Origin: Gammaproteobacteria bacterium
GTDB taxonomy: Bacteria; Pseudomonadota; Gammaproteobacteria; Enterobacterales; Alteromonadaceae
Assembly: GCA_018826295.1 (NCBI GenBank)
Contig: JAHJZX010000047.1
Span: forward strand, 41,906-105,905
DNA length: 64,000 bases
Direction of reading: 5' to 3'
Under the pieces are notes generated by a model, which was not told the origin of the DNA, did not search any database, and worked only from the letters and a program-made list of their open reading frames with translations. The translations under genes and the position numbers were made by a program. Every line of letters starts with the position of its first letter. The first letter of the stretch is position 1. Positions 49,788-60,639 of this stretch are shown piece after piece.

Positions 49788-52211
49788 ATGTTGTTTCGTC
49801 CTACCGCGCTGGCATGCGCTGTCGCTGCTGTGTTCACCCTACCGTCTGCTAACGCAGAGCTGGCTGCCGCCGCACCGGATTACAATATGGAAGTGATTGT
49901 TGTCACGGCGTCGGGCTTTGAACAAAAGCTGGTAGATGCGCCTGCCAGTATTTCAGTTATCACTCAGGAAGAGCTGGCAAAACGGCCTTATACCACGCTG
50001 CTGGATGCAGTACGTGATTTAGAAGGTGTTGATATTGGCGAAACCCGTGACAAAACTGGCCAGGGCAGCATCAGTATGCGTGGTATGGGCTCTGACTACA
50101 CACTAATACTGGTAGACGGTAAACGGCAAAATAACCACGGTGACATTTACCCTAACAATTTTGGTGGCAACCAGTTTGGCCATATTCCACCGCTGGATGC
50201 AGTAGACCGCATTGAAGTGATCCGAGGCCCGGCTTCAACATTATACGGTGCCGATGCGTTAGGCGGCGTTATCAACATTATTACCAAAAAAGTTACCGAT
50301 AAATGGCTCGGCTCGGTAAGCCACAGTCGCACAGTGCAGTCAGATGACAACTTCGGTGATGACATTACTACTGACTTTAACGTTATGGGGCCGTTAATTC
50401 CCGGCGTACTGGGTATGTCATTGCGCGGTAGCTTTTACAACCGTATGGCATCGACGCCACAATATGCGCCAATTGCATACCCTAATGCTGAAGTACGTAA
50501 CCGTTCACTGGGTTTTGGCAGCGGCGGTAAAACGGTAGACAATGAAAACGAAGTGTTTGGTGGCCGTTTAAGCTGGACCCCGGCCGACAACCAAAGTATC
50601 TGGTTTGATATTGAGACCTCTACTCAGGAATACGACAATACGCCGGTGATCGATGACAGCGGCATCAAACAATACCCGGTTGGCACCGTCGACAACATTG
50701 ACAGTATCTGGGCAGCAGGTAATTTTTGCCGTGGCGGCAGCGGTAGCCGTCAGGCGGCCTGTGAAGCCAGTGGCGGCGAATGGGCCCGTCGTGCTAACCC
50801 ACGTGCTGGCTACAGCCCAACGCAAGAATTCAGCCGCGACACCTGGTCACTAAGCCATGAAGGTAAATGGGACTTTGGTAACAGCTTTGTTTCTTTGTCT
50901 TATGTCGACACGCAAAACCACGGCCGTACGCTGCCATTCACCACCAGCGAGCGTGAGCTACTGCTGGCGATGTATGATGGCACCGGTGACTATGCGGACC
51001 TGAGCGTTGAACAACGCAAAGATTTAGCTGAAGCAACCTTTTTACCGCGGCCTAAACGGGTTATGGCCAGCAACCAATATACGCTGGATGCAAAGCTGGA
51101 CATCCCGTTTACAGCCGCTGGCCAGCATGTGTTAGTTACCGGTGTACAAATGATCCGCGGTGAACTGGAAGACGGCGTCTTTGGCATGGAAAACGGTACG
51201 CCTGGCGGCATACAAGAGCACAATATGTGGTCAGTGTTTGCTGAAGATACCTGGGATGCGACCGAGTCTTTCTCTATCACCGCCGGTTTACGCCGTGATG
51301 ATCATGATGTCTTTGGTAGCCAGCTAAGCCCGCGCTTATATGGTGTTTATACCCTAAGCGACAGCTGGACCATCAAAGGCGGTGTTAGCACCGGTTATAA
51401 AACGCCGAAAACTACCCAGTTGTATCAGGGCGTAGTCGGTTTTGGCGGCCAGGGCACGTCACCACAATATGGTAACCCTGATTTAAAAGCGGAAACCAGC
51501 GTATCAAGCGAGATTGCCGCGTACTGGCAGCATCATAACGGCCATAATTTTAACGCCACTATCTTTAAAAATGATTTTGACGACAAAATTGCCTCTCAGC
51601 CTTGTGGTACCGGCACCAATATCGAGTGTGCGCCAACCGGCCAATATGCTGATCTTGGCTATGCTACCAGCAGCAAAACGGTCAACATTGATAAAGTGAC
51701 AATTCAGGGAGCAGAGCTGGCCGGGCGCTGGCAGGCGACTGAGCAGCTGGCAGTGCGCGCTAACTACACTTTTACCGACAGCGAGCAAAAAAGCGGTGTC
51801 AATAAAGGCCGGCCACTGGGCAACAGCGCCAAGCATATGGCCAACCTGACAGTAAGCTGGAATGCCACTGAAGCATTAAACCTGTTTCTGACGTCAGAAT
51901 ACCGTACAAAACGTTACTACGGCTGGGATGCCATTAACGACAAGGCGCAATATTACAAAGCCTATAACGTGTTTCATCTGGGCGCGTCTTACGAAGCCAG
52001 CGAGTCGGTAACCTTTAATGCCCGGATCAATAACCTGTTTGACCGTGACTTTACCACTTACAATATTGCCTTTACCGAATGTAACGAAACCAGCAGCAGC
52101 TGTATTTTCGATGCCAATGGTGAAAACGGCTACAGCGCCAGCTTTATTGATGACTACAACAATAAAGACAAAGCCCGTAATTTATGGGTAGGTGTAAACG
52201 TACGTTTCTAA
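49788..52211 (+). CDS. TonB-dependent receptor (CirA/FepA-like)
   Basis: IVVTASGFEQKLVDAPASISVITQEELAKRPYTTLLDAVRDLEGVDIGETRDKTGQGSISMRGMGSDYTLILVDGKRQN; NLWVGVNVRF end. Confidence 0.95.
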   Translation: MLFRPTALACAVAAVFTLPSANAELAAAAPDYNMEVIVVTASGFEQKLVDAPASISVITQEELAKRPYTTLLDAVRDLEGVDIGETRDKTGQGSISMRGMGSDYTLILVDGKRQNNHGDIYPNNFGGNQFGHIPPLDAVDRIEVIRGPASTLYGADALGGVINIITKKVTDKWLGSVSHSRTVQSDDNFGDDITTDFNVMGPLIPGVLGMSLRGSFYNRMASTPQYAPIAYPNAEVRNRSLGFGSGGKTVDNENEVFGGRLSWTPADNQSIWFDIETSTQEYDNTPVIDDSGIKQYPVGTVDNIDSIWAAGNFCRGGSGSRQAACEASGGEWARRANPRAGYSPTQEFSRDTWSLSHEGKWDFGNSFVSLSYVDTQNHGRTLPFTTSERELLLAMYDGTGDYADLSVEQRKDLAEATFLPRPKRVMASNQYTLDAKLDIPFTAAGQHVLVTGVQMIRGELEDGVFGMENGTPGGIQEHNMWSVFAEDTWDATESFSITAGLRRDDHDVFGSQLSPRLYGVYTLSDSWTIKGGVSTGYKTPKTTQLYQGVVGFGGQGTSPQYGNPDLKAETSVSSEIAAYWQHHNGHNFNATIFKNDFDDKIASQPCGTGTNIECAPTGQYADLGYATSSKTVNIDKVTIQGAELAGRWQATEQLAVRANYTFTDSEQKSGVNKGRPLGNSAKHMANLTVSWNATEALNLFLTSEYRTKRYYGWDAINDKAQYYKAYNVFHLGASYEASESVTFNARINNLFDRDFTTYNIAFTECNETSSSCIFDANGENGYSASFIDDYNNKDKARNLWVGVNVRF

Positions 52212-52223
52212 TATCCGCCATGC

Positions 52224-52252
52224 AAAAAAGCCGCGTTTATCGCGGCTTTTTT
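52224..52252. terminator. Rho-independent terminator
   Basis: aaaaaagccgcg-tttat-cgcggctttttt. Confidence 0.9.
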
Positions 52253-52270
52253 AATGTTACTGCGCTAATT

Positions 52271-52744
52271 TTACTGCACAGGTTTAATCATTTTTAAATG
52301 TGGAATATCGTCTTCCAGATAGGGTTCACTGGCTGGCTTGAAGCCTAAATCCTGGTAAAACTGCTGCAAATAACACTGGGCTGAGATATGAATATCGGTA
52401 TCCGGCCACAGCTCTGCTGCCACACTCAGCGTCTTTTCTACCAGCACCTGGCCTAAACCTAAACGCCGCGCGGTTTGTGATACACACACCCGGCCAACGC
52501 CCGGAAAGCCGTCAAAACTCACGCCTGGTGCCAGCACCCGTGAGTAGGCAATCACTTTTTCGCCCTTTTTTAAGATCACATGCCGGGTTTGTGGATGCAG
52601 ATCCTTGTCATCCAGCTCCGGATAGGGGCAGTTTTGCTCTACAACAAACACATCAACCCGCAGCTGCAACAAGCTATACAGAGTGTAGCTATCCAGTTCA
52701 TCAAAGACATTTACCTGCCATTGCATATTATCGGCTCCATGCAT
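52271..52744 (-). CDS. GNAT acetyltransferase, ElaA-like
   Basis: LYSLLQLRVDVFVVEQNCPYPELDDKDLHPQTRHV; GVGRVCVSQTARRLGLGQVLVEKTL. Confidence 0.9.
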   Translation of the reverse strand: MHGADNMQWQVNVFDELDSYTLYSLLQLRVDVFVVEQNCPYPELDDKDLHPQTRHVILKKGEKVIAYSRVLAPGVSFDGFPGVGRVCVSQTARRLGLGQVLVEKTLSVAAELWPDTDIHISAQCYLQQFYQDLGFKPASEPYLEDDIPHLKMIKPVQ

Positions 52745-52937
52745 ATTTTTGCCTTACTATATCAGAGCCGACTCCGCCACGCCCAGCAGCAAAACAGCAT
52801 TTATCCGTTTACCTTCCGCCGGCCGTCTTTTTTTTATCATAAAACTGCCATGCAATTGTTATGTAACGGCAATGTTACTGCCATCTGGCATCGTTGTAAT
52901 AGGGCCAGTTTTTTGCCCAACGCCGGAGCCTATAATA

Positions 52938-54947
52938 ATGACAGACAAGAAAACCAACGTCAGTATCGATAATTCAGGGGTAGATCCCCAAACGAATTTT
53001 TCCGTTAACCCCACTTTTGCCGCCATAGTCGACAGCCGTATGGCACGGCGTAGCTTCTTAAAAGGCAGCGTCGGGGCTGCCGTGGCAGCCTTTATCGGCG
53101 GCTCTGTAGTGGGTTGCAGTAGCAGCGATGATGGCGAGCCAACACCTGTAGTGCCGCCGGTTACCAGTGCACCATTGTTGGGCTTTACCGCAGTTGCCGC
53201 AGGCCGTGCCGACGCCATCGTCGTACCGCAGGGCTACAGCGCTCAGGCATTTTTACCCTGGGGCACCCCGCTTAATGGCAGCTATCCACCGTTTTTAGCC
53301 GACGCCAGCAATAGCGGCAGTGATCAGGAACAACAGGTGGGCATGCACCATGACGGTATGCACTTTTTCCCGATAGACGCGCGCAGTGACGGTAACAATT
53401 CTACTGAAGGCCTGTTGGTATTTAACCACGAATATATCGACAACAACCTTATTCATACTAATGGCATCACAACAGTGCCAAGGCTGGCCGATGAAGTGCG
53501 CAAAGAAGTGGCTGCACATGGTGTATCGGTAGCGCATATTCAGCAGCAAGCCGACGGCAGCTGGGCGCTGGTAGATAACAGCCCGTTTAACCGCCGCATT
53601 ACTGGCGCAACACCTATGGAACTGGCCGGCCCGGTGCGCGGCAGCGCTAAAGTCGTAACCAAATACAGCCCTGACGGCAGCCGTACCCGCGGCACCTTAA
53701 ACAACTGTGGTAATGGCTTTACTCCCTGGGGCACTTATTTAACCTGCGAAGAAAACTGGGCCGGCTATTTTATGAATGCCGACGCCGACAAACCCCGTGA
53801 GCACAGCCGCTATGGTGTGCCATCAGCTAATGGCCGCTACTTTTGGGAAACCGCGACACCAGCAGCAGATGTGTATCAGCGCTTTAATGCCAGCAGCCTT
53901 GGCGCCACAGCTAGCGATGATTACCGCAATGAGCCAAATACCTTTGGCTGGATAGTTGAGATTGACCCCTTTAATCCCGATAGCGTGCCGCAAAAACGCA
54001 CGGCTCTTGGCCGCTTTGGTCACGAGGGTGTGATCTTTGGCAAGTTAGAAGAAGGCAAACCTGTGGTGGTTTACTCGGGAGATGACTCCACTTTCGAGTA
54101 CATCTACAAGTTTGTCTCCAGCGCGCCTTACTACAAAAACACTGCCGGCGGCCATTTGTTAAATGACGGTATCTTGTACGTTGCACGCTTTAATGCTGAT
54201 GGCAGTGGTGACTGGTTACCTTTAGATGTTAACAATGCCGGCTTTGTCGCCAAAGCTGCCGCAGCAGGCGTCAGCTTTAGCGATCAGGCCGATGTATTGT
54301 TAAACACCCGCTTAGCCGCTGATGTAGCCGGTGCCACCAAGATGGACAGGCCAGAATGGGGTGCGGTACACCCTGAAACCGGCGAAGTGTATTTTACCCT
54401 GACCAATAATACCCGCCGCACTGAGGCCCAAACCGACGCCGCTAACCCACGTGCCGCCAATGCCACCGGCCATATTATCCGCTGGAACGAGCGCGACACA
54501 CAGGAAGCAATAGCGTTTGACTGGGATATCTTTTTACTGGCCGGCGATGTTGGTACTGCCACACCGGGTACCGACCTGACATTAAGCGCCGATAATCATC
54601 TGGCCAGCCCGGATGGCTTATGGTTTGATAGCAACGGTTTATTGTGGATCCAAACCGATATGAGCGGCTCGCAGCAAGGTGAAGGCCCCTATGGCAATAA
54701 CCAGATGTTGGTTGCAGACCCGGTAACCCGGCAGATAAAACGTTTCTTAGTTGGCCCAACCGACTGCGAAGTCACCGGTATCAGTGCCACGCCGGATATG
54801 AAAACCCTGTTTGTTAATATCCAGCACCCGGGCGATCGGTCAACGCCAGATAACTTTACCAGCCACTGGCCAGATGGCGGCAACAGCCGGGCCCGCTCGG
54901 CGACTGTGGTTATAACCAAAGATGATGGCGGTATTATCGGCAGTTAA
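52938..54947 (+). CDS. PhoX-like (DUF839) phosphatase, Tat-exported
   Basis: Tat motif ARRSFLKGSVGAAVAAFIGGSVVGC; GNCGNGFTPWGTYLTCEENWAGYF; NHEYIDNNLI. ATG at 52938 preferred over 52749. Confidence 0.9.
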   Translation: MTDKKTNVSIDNSGVDPQTNFSVNPTFAAIVDSRMARRSFLKGSVGAAVAAFIGGSVVGCSSSDDGEPTPVVPPVTSAPLLGFTAVAAGRADAIVVPQGYSAQAFLPWGTPLNGSYPPFLADASNSGSDQEQQVGMHHDGMHFFPIDARSDGNNSTEGLLVFNHEYIDNNLIHTNGITTVPRLADEVRKEVAAHGVSVAHIQQQADGSWALVDNSPFNRRITGATPMELAGPVRGSAKVVTKYSPDGSRTRGTLNNCGNGFTPWGTYLTCEENWAGYFMNADADKPREHSRYGVPSANGRYFWETATPAADVYQRFNASSLGATASDDYRNEPNTFGWIVEIDPFNPDSVPQKRTALGRFGHEGVIFGKLEEGKPVVVYSGDDSTFEYIYKFVSSAPYYKNTAGGHLLNDGILYVARFNADGSGDWLPLDVNNAGFVAKAAAAGVSFSDQADVLLNTRLAADVAGATKMDRPEWGAVHPETGEVYFTLTNNTRRTEAQTDAANPRAANATGHIIRWNERDTQEAIAFDWDIFLLAGDVGTATPGTDLTLSADNHLASPDGLWFDSNGLLWIQTDMSGSQQGEGPYGNNQMLVADPVTRQIKRFLVGPTDCEVTGISATPDMKTLFVNIQHPGDRSTPDNFTSHWPDGGNSRARSATVVITKDDGGIIGS

Positions 54948-54963
54948 TACCTTAGTTAATACC

Positions 54964-57405
54964 TTAGGGTTGTGTGGCCGGCGGCAGCAAAGCCGCCGGC
55001 CAGTGTTGCTGCAAAACCTGCTGCACAAATACAGGCAGCTGGGTTTCGGCTAACGGCTTAGAAAAATAGTACCCCTGGGCAAAGTCGCACTGGTGTTGCT
55101 GCAACAACTTCACCACCGCAAAAGATTCCACCCCTTCTGCCACGACCTGCAAACCGAGTTTCTGCACCATAGCAATAGTCGAGGCGACTATCTGATAATC
55201 CTGCGGGTTATCCAGCATATTTACCACAAAACTCTTATCAATTTTTATCACATCGACCGGCATTTGTTTCAGGTAATTGAGTGACGAGTAGCCGGTGCCA
55301 AAATCATCTATCGCCAGCCGAAATCCCTGCGCCTTTAAGCGGTACATCATGCCCAGCGTTTCACTGAAATTGTTAATCAGTGTGCTTTCGGTAATTTCCA
55401 GTTCAAAATGGTGGCCGCTCAAACCATAGCGTTGCAGGATCTGGCCAAAGCGGTCTGGCAATTTAGTGTGCAAAAACTGATCAGCAGAAATATTTACCGC
55501 TATCGTCACATCGTTAAGCCCAGCGGCTATCAGCTCAGCACAATAACGGCAGCTGCGATCAAATACCCAGTAACCCACGTCCACTATCAGCTGGGTTTGT
55601 TCCAGTACCGGAATAAACTCATCCGGTGCTACGATACCGCGCTGCGGATGTTGCCAGCGGATCAAGGCTTCAAAGCCGCATAGTTTGCCGCTGCTAAGGT
55701 TAACCTGCGGCTGCAAGCTGAGGCTAAATTGCTGCAGCAACAGCGCCTGACGCAGTTCAGTTTCCAGTTGGATACGTGCCGCCAAATCCGCCGACATTTG
55801 CTGGTTAAACACCACATAGCAATTGCGCCCCGACGCCTTGGCCTGATACATCGCCAAATCAGCACAGCGGATTAATTCATCACCATCCTGCTGCGCGTCC
55901 TGGGTATAGCTAATACCGATACTGGCACTTAAGCGCAATGATACCTGAGCCAACACAAAAGGCTGCTCAAACAGGGCTAACACCCGCATCGCCATCGTTT
56001 CGGCTTGCTCGGTCGCGGTTAAACCAGACAGCAAAATAGCAAATTCGTCACCGCCAAAGCGGCACACCAAGTCTTGTGGCGTTGCCAGTGTTTCCAGCCG
56101 GCGGGCGGTTTCTATCAACAGTTGATCACCCACCACATGGCTGCGGCTATTGTTAATGGTTTTAAATTTGTCCAAATCAAGAAACAGCAAAGCGACAACG
56201 CCCGGCTGTTGCGTCAGGTTAGCTAAGGCCGCAGCTAAACGCTGTTGCAGCATATTGCGGTTGGCCAGTGCGGTAAGCTGATCAACCATCGCCATACGTT
56301 GCAAACTGGCAGTATTTTCAGCCAGTTGCAAATCCAGCGTCTCCAACTGATTATTCAGGCTCAGTACCGAATCATTAAAGGTAGTCAGCTCGTCGGCAAA
56401 CCAGGCCGCTGGCAGCTGACTTTGCTGGCGAAACGCAGCATAACGGCGCTGCGCCAGCAACGGCAAAGCTGCCGCCAGTTGCAATATGCGCCGGCTGATA
56501 CGCCGCGTAATCAGCATGATAAGCAGCAGCAATAACAAGAAGCACGCCGCCGCCATGGTCAGCACACGCTGCTGATAGCGGCTGTTTTCAGCTACCGCCG
56601 CGCTGACATCCTCCAACATCAGCAACACATAGGCATCTGATTGTGCCGGCGCCAGCGTAATAAAATGGATAAAGTAACTTTGCTGCTGCAGCTGCAAAAT
56701 TAAGCCTTCTTCTCGGGCTGTAGCCAGATCAAACTGCGCTGGTAACACCTGATACAGTTGCCGCAGCAGCTCCCGGTTTGATGCCAGCAATAACCTGAGT
56801 TGTTGTTGCGCATTGTCTGCATTAACCTGCACCAAAGCAACGTCAACGCCCAGCGCCTGATGCAGGCTAAACAATACCCCGGCCATATCGGCATTAGCCT
56901 GCAATACCGCAATTTCACCATGGCGGTTTAACAGCGGCAGGGTTAATTGTTTTTCGCAGATTTGCCCACAGCGGGTGTCTGATTGTGGTTGCTGCTGCTG
57001 CAGTGTAGCGACAACAACCGCTGCCGGTTCAATCTCTGTAGCCCCAGCACTGCTATACAGTAACTGTTGCTGCTGGTTCCACAAGTACAGTTGCTGCACG
57101 GCAAAATTCTGCTGAAGTGGTTCAAACTGTTGCGGTAAACTGGCGGCGAACTGATTAAAATCGTCGGCCAGATGCAGCTGTTGTAGCTCTGCCTGCGTTT
57201 GCAGCCAGGTTAATAATTGCTGGGTTGAAGACTGGTTATAGACATCAAAGTATTGCTGGCCCTGCGCTTTTCGCTGTGCTTGCTGTCGGGTGAACTGGTC
57301 ATTCATATGCAGCAGCGACAAACCGGTAAACCACAGCAGCAATATCAGCAACATGCTGAGCATCAACAGCAAAATTTTCCACGACAGGCTAAGGTAGCGT
57401 GGCAT
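54964..57405 (-). CDS. GGDEF-EAL signalling protein
   Basis: CRFGGDEFAILLSG (GGDEF) and FEALIRWQHPQRG...IDDFGTGYSSLNYLKQMPVDVIKID (EAL; ALIRW). Confidence 0.95.
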   Translation of the reverse strand: MPRYLSLSWKILLLMLSMLLILLLWFTGLSLLHMNDQFTRQQAQRKAQGQQYFDVYNQSSTQQLLTWLQTQAELQQLHLADDFNQFAASLPQQFEPLQQNFAVQQLYLWNQQQQLLYSSAGATEIEPAAVVVATLQQQQPQSDTRCGQICEKQLTLPLLNRHGEIAVLQANADMAGVLFSLHQALGVDVALVQVNADNAQQQLRLLLASNRELLRQLYQVLPAQFDLATAREEGLILQLQQQSYFIHFITLAPAQSDAYVLLMLEDVSAAVAENSRYQQRVLTMAAACFLLLLLLIMLITRRISRRILQLAAALPLLAQRRYAAFRQQSQLPAAWFADELTTFNDSVLSLNNQLETLDLQLAENTASLQRMAMVDQLTALANRNMLQQRLAAALANLTQQPGVVALLFLDLDKFKTINNSRSHVVGDQLLIETARRLETLATPQDLVCRFGGDEFAILLSGLTATEQAETMAMRVLALFEQPFVLAQVSLRLSASIGISYTQDAQQDGDELIRCADLAMYQAKASGRNCYVVFNQQMSADLAARIQLETELRQALLLQQFSLSLQPQVNLSSGKLCGFEALIRWQHPQRGIVAPDEFIPVLEQTQLIVDVGYWVFDRSCRYCAELIAAGLNDVTIAVNISADQFLHTKLPDRFGQILQRYGLSGHHFELEITESTLINNFSETLGMMYRLKAQGFRLAIDDFGTGYSSLNYLKQMPVDVIKIDKSFVVNMLDNPQDYQIVASTIAMVQKLGLQVVAEGVESFAVVKLLQQHQCDFAQGYYFSKPLAETQLPVFVQQVLQQHWPAALLPPATQP

Positions 57406-57407
57406 GG

Positions 57408-58595
57408 TTAAAACCTGTACATCAACTGCAGTGCCAGCACTTGCCAGTACTCACTGTTATTGCGGATCACATCGGGTTGAATAACCGGTGCCAGCCGGCC
57501 AGTGCCTTTAACCCAATGCACTTCAGCATCCAGCCGCCAATGCTGGTTTAAATCTATGCTGCCACCCAGCATAAACGTATGCTGATAGCCGAAATACGCC
57601 GGTACGGCACCGCCGGTCATCTGCTGCAACTTTTTGCCCTGACGGTCGTCTTTATCTGTCACAGCATAGTCGAGGGTGGTAAATAATCGCAGACTGTTTG
57701 AGTAGTAGTATTGCAGCATCACATAGCCGCCCTGGCCAAACTGCTTGCGGGAAAATTGTGGCAAAAAGAACCCCTCAGTCGTCACCACCTCTTGCTGCAG
57801 CTCGGTACTTAGCTCCCAATGCTCGCTCTGATAACGCGCCGCCAGCATTAGCCGCTGCGATGTAAAACGGGCATCACTTAATAACTCAGTGCCACCGCGG
57901 CGATAATCAAAGGTCGCTTCCTGAATAATAAAGCCGTAGCTAAATTTGCTATGCAGTGACTGCCAGTACAAACTGAGCTTGTGATCATGGTTCATACGGG
58001 TGTCGCCCTGGGTTTGTTGCCCCAGCAATTGCCGGCTTTGCTCTACCGAGATGGGTACGGTGCCATAGCTCCAGTTAAAGGTCAGATCGCCATAATCGGC
58101 AGAATGGCGCAGTTGCAGCGACAAGCCGTCCGTCGCCACCGCAATATCGCGAAAGCTGTCAAAATAGACTGACTGCGGCAACACTATAGATGGCCTGGTA
58201 AAAGGTACGTCGCGGGTACTGGAATACAACCAGTGCTGGTTTTTAAAACGACCGAGATAAATATTCGCCTGCCAGGCCTCGCTGTTATAAGCCGCCCAAT
58301 CAACAAACAAATAGTCGAGCCGTAAGCCCGGCGGATAGCGGTTGCCACCATCCAGATAGACGGTTTGCCCGGAAATATGCCAGGCCGGCGCTAACTGATA
58401 GCGGGCATTTAGCCCCAATTCGGTTAACTGTGCCGACCAATCTCCATCGTCGTTAACAAAGCTGCTGTCTTCAGCGCGGATCAGACCCTGGGCAATAAAG
58501 CCGTTCCAGTTAAAGCTGGAATCAGCCGCCCGGGCGGCGATACTGCTAAGACTACCGGGCAGGCACAACAGGATTACTGCAGTAAGCTTAGTCAA
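57408..58595 (-). CDS. Outer membrane beta-barrel/porin-like protein
   Basis: Signal peptide, many amphipathic strands, terminal QLMYRF. Likely TTG start at 58595 overlapping the upstream stop, rather than 58685. Confidence 0.7.
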   Translation of the reverse strand: MTKLTAVILLCLPGSLSSIAARAADSSFNWNGFIAQGLIRAEDSSFVNDDGDWSAQLTELGLNARYQLAPAWHISGQTVYLDGGNRYPPGLRLDYLFVDWAAYNSEAWQANIYLGRFKNQHWLYSSTRDVPFTRPSIVLPQSVYFDSFRDIAVATDGLSLQLRHSADYGDLTFNWSYGTVPISVEQSRQLLGQQTQGDTRMNHDHKLSLYWQSLHSKFSYGFIIQEATFDYRRGGTELLSDARFTSQRLMLAARYQSEHWELSTELQQEVVTTEGFFLPQFSRKQFGQGGYVMLQYYYSNSLRLFTTLDYAVTDKDDRQGKKLQQMTGGAVPAYFGYQHTFMLGGSIDLNQHWRLDAEVHWVKGTGRLAPVIQPDVIRNNSEYWQVLALQLMYRF

Positions 58596-58992
58596 TACGC
58601 ACCTCCTTGATAGCAGAGTCGGTGCTGCTTTGCTCTGCATAGCCGATAGCACCGGGAACAGTGCGCAATAATTCCAGCATCTCACTGCTGGTTTCTACTT
58701 GCTGCGGCCTGCGGCCGGTGCCGGAGAAACTGTGTTTATCCCAGATATTATTAAGCTGATACGGAAATAACCGTAACTGTTCGCGGCAAAAGCGCTGATG
58801 CGCTGCCGAACTGTCGGGCATAACAATAACCCTGACCGGTGTACCGTCAGGCCACAAAGTTTGCCGCAAAGTGAATATATTACGCAGTTGTGTCTGGGTT
58901 AAACTGTCCAGCGGCACAGTACCATGCACCAGCACAGTAGCCGCGGCTAACGGAAACACACTGACTAACACTGCCAAAAGCAGGCACTTCAT
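58588..58992 (-). CDS. PstS-like phosphate-binding protein (short)
   Basis: LDSLTQTQLRNIFTLRQTLWPDGTPVRVIVMPDSSAAHQRFCREQL...GAIGYAEQ. Confidence 0.75.
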   Translation of the reverse strand: MKCLLLAVLVSVFPLAAATVLVHGTVPLDSLTQTQLRNIFTLRQTLWPDGTPVRVIVMPDSSAAHQRFCREQLRLFPYQLNNIWDKHSFSGTGRRPQQVETSSEMLELLRTVPGAIGYAEQSSTDSAIKEVRID

Positions 58993-59150
58993 TAAGCGTC
59001 TGCCCGGCAGAGGGTAATAACTAAAAAAGGTGTTTTTGCCACTGTTGTGCTATCTCCACTTTAACGCCCGCTTCCGTAGCAGGCGTTATCAGGAAATATC
59101 ATTCTAGCACAGCAGTTTAGAGCCTGCTTTTTTACAGCTATTACTATCGG

Positions 59151-60422
59151 TTAACGGCTGGGTTTAGCTGCCGGCCGTGCTGCTGGTGCGCGCTGACCAT
59201 CACGGTGGCCGGTGCGGGGGGCTTTGGCTTTTTTCGGTTTATACGGTTTGTTATTCAATTTAGAGTCGGCCAGCGGGTTAGCTGGCTCAAAGCCCGCCAT
59301 CAGCTGGCGTGGCAACACTTGCTTTATCAGCCGTTCAATACCAGCCAACTCTTTGCCTTCATCGGCACATACCAGTGAAATAGCATGGCCAGCAGCGCCG
59401 GCCCGGCCGGTACGGCCAATGCGGTGCACATAGTCTTCGGCGACGTTAGGCAATTCAAAATTCACCACCTGCGGTAGCTGATCAATGTCCAGACCACGGG
59501 CGGCAATATCGGTAGCGACTAAGGCACGGATGGTACCCGCTTTAAAATCGGCCAGCGCTTTGGTGCGGGCATTCTGGCTTTTATTACCATGTATTGGCGC
59601 AGCCTTAATACCGGCGGTGTCCAGATGCAGGCTGAGTTTATTCGCCATGTGTTTGGTTTTGGTAAATATTAGTACCTGTTGCCAGTTGTTGTCGCTAATC
59701 AGTTTGGTTACCAGCGCGGCTTTGCGGTTTTTATCAACCGGATAAATCAGCTGCTCTACCCGCTCGGCGGTGGTGTTGGCCGGTGCGACGGACACTTCCA
59801 GCGGGTTGGCCACCAGGCCACGCGCTAAGGTGCGGATTTCTTCCGAAAAGGTAGCCGAGAACAGCAGGTTCTGGCGTTTTTTCGGTAACAGTGCGAGGAT
59901 TTTTTTAATGTCGTGAATAAACCCCATATCCAGCATGCGATCTGCTTCGTCCAGCACTAACACTTCCAGCTGGCCGAACTTCACCGCATTTTGCTGATAC
60001 AGATCCATTAACCGCCCCGGCGTGGCAATCAGGATATCGACACCCCGGCGCATGGCCATCATTTGCGGGTTAATTTTTACGCCACCAAACACTACAGCGC
60101 TGCGCAAAGGTAGGTACTTACCATATACGGCGACACTCTCAGCAACCTGGGCCGCCAGTTCACGCGTGGGTGTCAAAATAAGCGCCCGCACATGGTTAGA
60201 CTGTACCTTACGACCCTGGCTTAAGCCCTGCGCCAGCACCTGTAGCAATGGCAGCGTAAAGCCGGCGGTTTTGCCGGTGCCGGTTTGCGCCGCCGCCATC
60301 AGATCACGCCCGGCCAATACCGCAGGAATAGCCTGTTGCTGTATCGGTGACGGTGTGGTGTAGCCTTTGTCGTCAATGGCTTTAAGTAATTCAGGTAATA
60401 GATTTAAATCAGTAAATTGCAT
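59151..60422 (-). CDS. DEAD-box ATP-dependent RNA helicase, RhlE-like
   Basis: [67 protein letters not shown] at 60422 preferred over 60557. Confidence 0.95.
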   Translation of the reverse strand: MQFTDLNLLPELLKAIDDKGYTTPSPIQQQAIPAVLAGRDLMAAAQTGTGKTAGFTLPLLQVLAQGLSQGRKVQSNHVRALILTPTRELAAQVAESVAVYGKYLPLRSAVVFGGVKINPQMMAMRRGVDILIATPGRLMDLYQQNAVKFGQLEVLVLDEADRMLDMGFIHDIKKILALLPKKRQNLLFSATFSEEIRTLARGLVANPLEVSVAPANTTAERVEQLIYPVDKNRKAALVTKLISDNNWQQVLIFTKTKHMANKLSLHLDTAGIKAAPIHGNKSQNARTKALADFKAGTIRALVATDIAARGLDIDQLPQVVNFELPNVAEDYVHRIGRTGRAGAAGHAISLVCADEGKELAGIERLIKQVLPRQLMAGFEPANPLADSKLNNKPYKPKKAKAPRTGHRDGQRAPAARPAAKPSR

Positions 60423-60639
60423 GCGATATCCCGCAGTTAATGCTGCGAAACTAAACTGCCGCAGCTGCAGTGGCCTCCAAAACAGAGGGGCGCAGAGCTT
60501 ACAGCAAAATGGCCGTGGGCACCAATAAAGATGAAAACAGCCGATTAATACCAGCACAGCAACGCACCGCTCAGCACAGCCTTTATTCGTTGTGCGGCTT
60601 CAGGTATCTTGAGCACATTAGAATTGCCGGAGACCGCGT

